From contig JAFNXM010000011.1 in assembly GCA_017383485.1 (NCBI GenBank), positions 1 through 51,859 of the forward strand: a DNA stretch of 51,859 bases, read 5' to 3'. The notes under the pieces are model-generated. The model worked only from the letters and a program-made list of their open reading frames with translations. It had not been told where the DNA came from and did not search any database. Every line of letters starts with the position of its first letter. The stretch's first letter is position 1. Both the position numbers and the translations under genes were made by a program. This stretch comes from Bacteroidaceae bacterium (lineage in GTDB: Bacteria; Bacteroidota; Bacteroidia; Bacteroidales; Bacteroidaceae). Of this stretch, positions 51,692-51,859 are shown piece after piece.

Positions 51692-51859
51692 TCTGTAGAG
51701 GTTTTAGTGATTAAAAGGTTTATTAATTATTATTGGAGTATAACATTCCAAAATGCAAAAAAACTGAAAATATTTGACATGGACAAAGGATTTTGTAGAT
51801 ATCTCCGTTTTTTTTGATAATAAAAAATGAAAAATTAAAAATTAAAAATGAAAAATGAA
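51692..51859. other. AT-rich upstream region at the window edge
   Basis: This is the 5' flank of the large secreted-protein gene. No exact -7 consensus is seen; ATCCTTTG (minus strand, near 51783-51790) is the closest. The final 35 bases are a short tandem of AAAAATGA/AAAATTA words. The neighbouring gene lies outside the window. Confidence 0.5.

Overview
This window is chromosomal DNA of a member of Bacteroidota, most likely order Bacteroidales (Prevotella/Bacteroides-like). The evidence is the gene content (LptD_2-type LptD, KorDA fusion, Ser-type sulfatase, BACON lipoprotein, carboxynorspermidine dehydrogenase, the lysS-gpsA and bEBP-lptE-secG clusters), the weakness of Shine-Dalgarno sites, and many matches to the Bacteroidetes promoter (-33 TTTG, -7 TAnnTTTG). 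The genus call is inference. I see no rRNA, transposase, phage gene or CRISPR array.

Layout, left to right. 1-700: end of a membrane protein, a winged-helix regulator and tRNA-Ser(TGA). 1155-5317 (minus): a BACON-like lipoprotein, the LPS transporter LptD and an HD phosphohydrolase. 5588-6324: uridine kinase (+) and tRNA-Arg(CCG) (-). 6813-12590 (minus): an acyltransferase, a small conserved protein, the 2-oxoacid:ferredoxin oxidoreductase genes korC, korB and the fused korDA (with a small membrane-protein gene inside the cluster), a TPR protein and asnA. 13052-18405 (plus): a secreted amidase/xanthan-lyase-like protein, a small unknown protein and a YgiQ radical SAM protein. 18629-23501: an M48 protease (-), an acidic lipoprotein, glmM and a sulfatase (+). 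23713-31231: a two-component system diverging from a TolC/MacA/MacB-like export operon. 31388-32776 (minus): thiN and pnuT under a TPP riboswitch. 32950-36930 (minus): a DASS transporter, carboxynorspermidine dehydrogenase and recA. 37192-38064: an OmpA-like lipoprotein. 38405-46197 (minus): gpsA, lysS, secG, a TPR protein, lptE, a sigma-54 activator, hslR, pth and rplY. 47066-51691 (minus): a 1541-residue secreted multidomain glycosidase-like protein.

Functional links: envelope biogenesis recurs (LptD and LptE, a PlsC-like enzyme, GlmM, SecG, OmpA-like and other lipoproteins, an amidase-like protein). The thiamine module is controlled by its riboswitch. The export operon is presumably controlled by the divergent two-component system.

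The most unusual content is non-coding. (1) A family of intergenic elements (eight loci) combines a 21-bp GC-rich direct repeat (core CGAGGCGTCGCGAAA) with A/T-bounded inverted arms whose central bases differ between loci while staying complementary. Two copies, about 83 bp and identical, lie in opposite orientation on either side of the 7.6-kb two-component/export cluster. (2) A composite unit of about 355 bp, bounded by direct copies of a 23-bp sequence and containing a member of family 1, occurs twice, 40 kb apart, with the same internal spacing. I do not recognise either as a named family.
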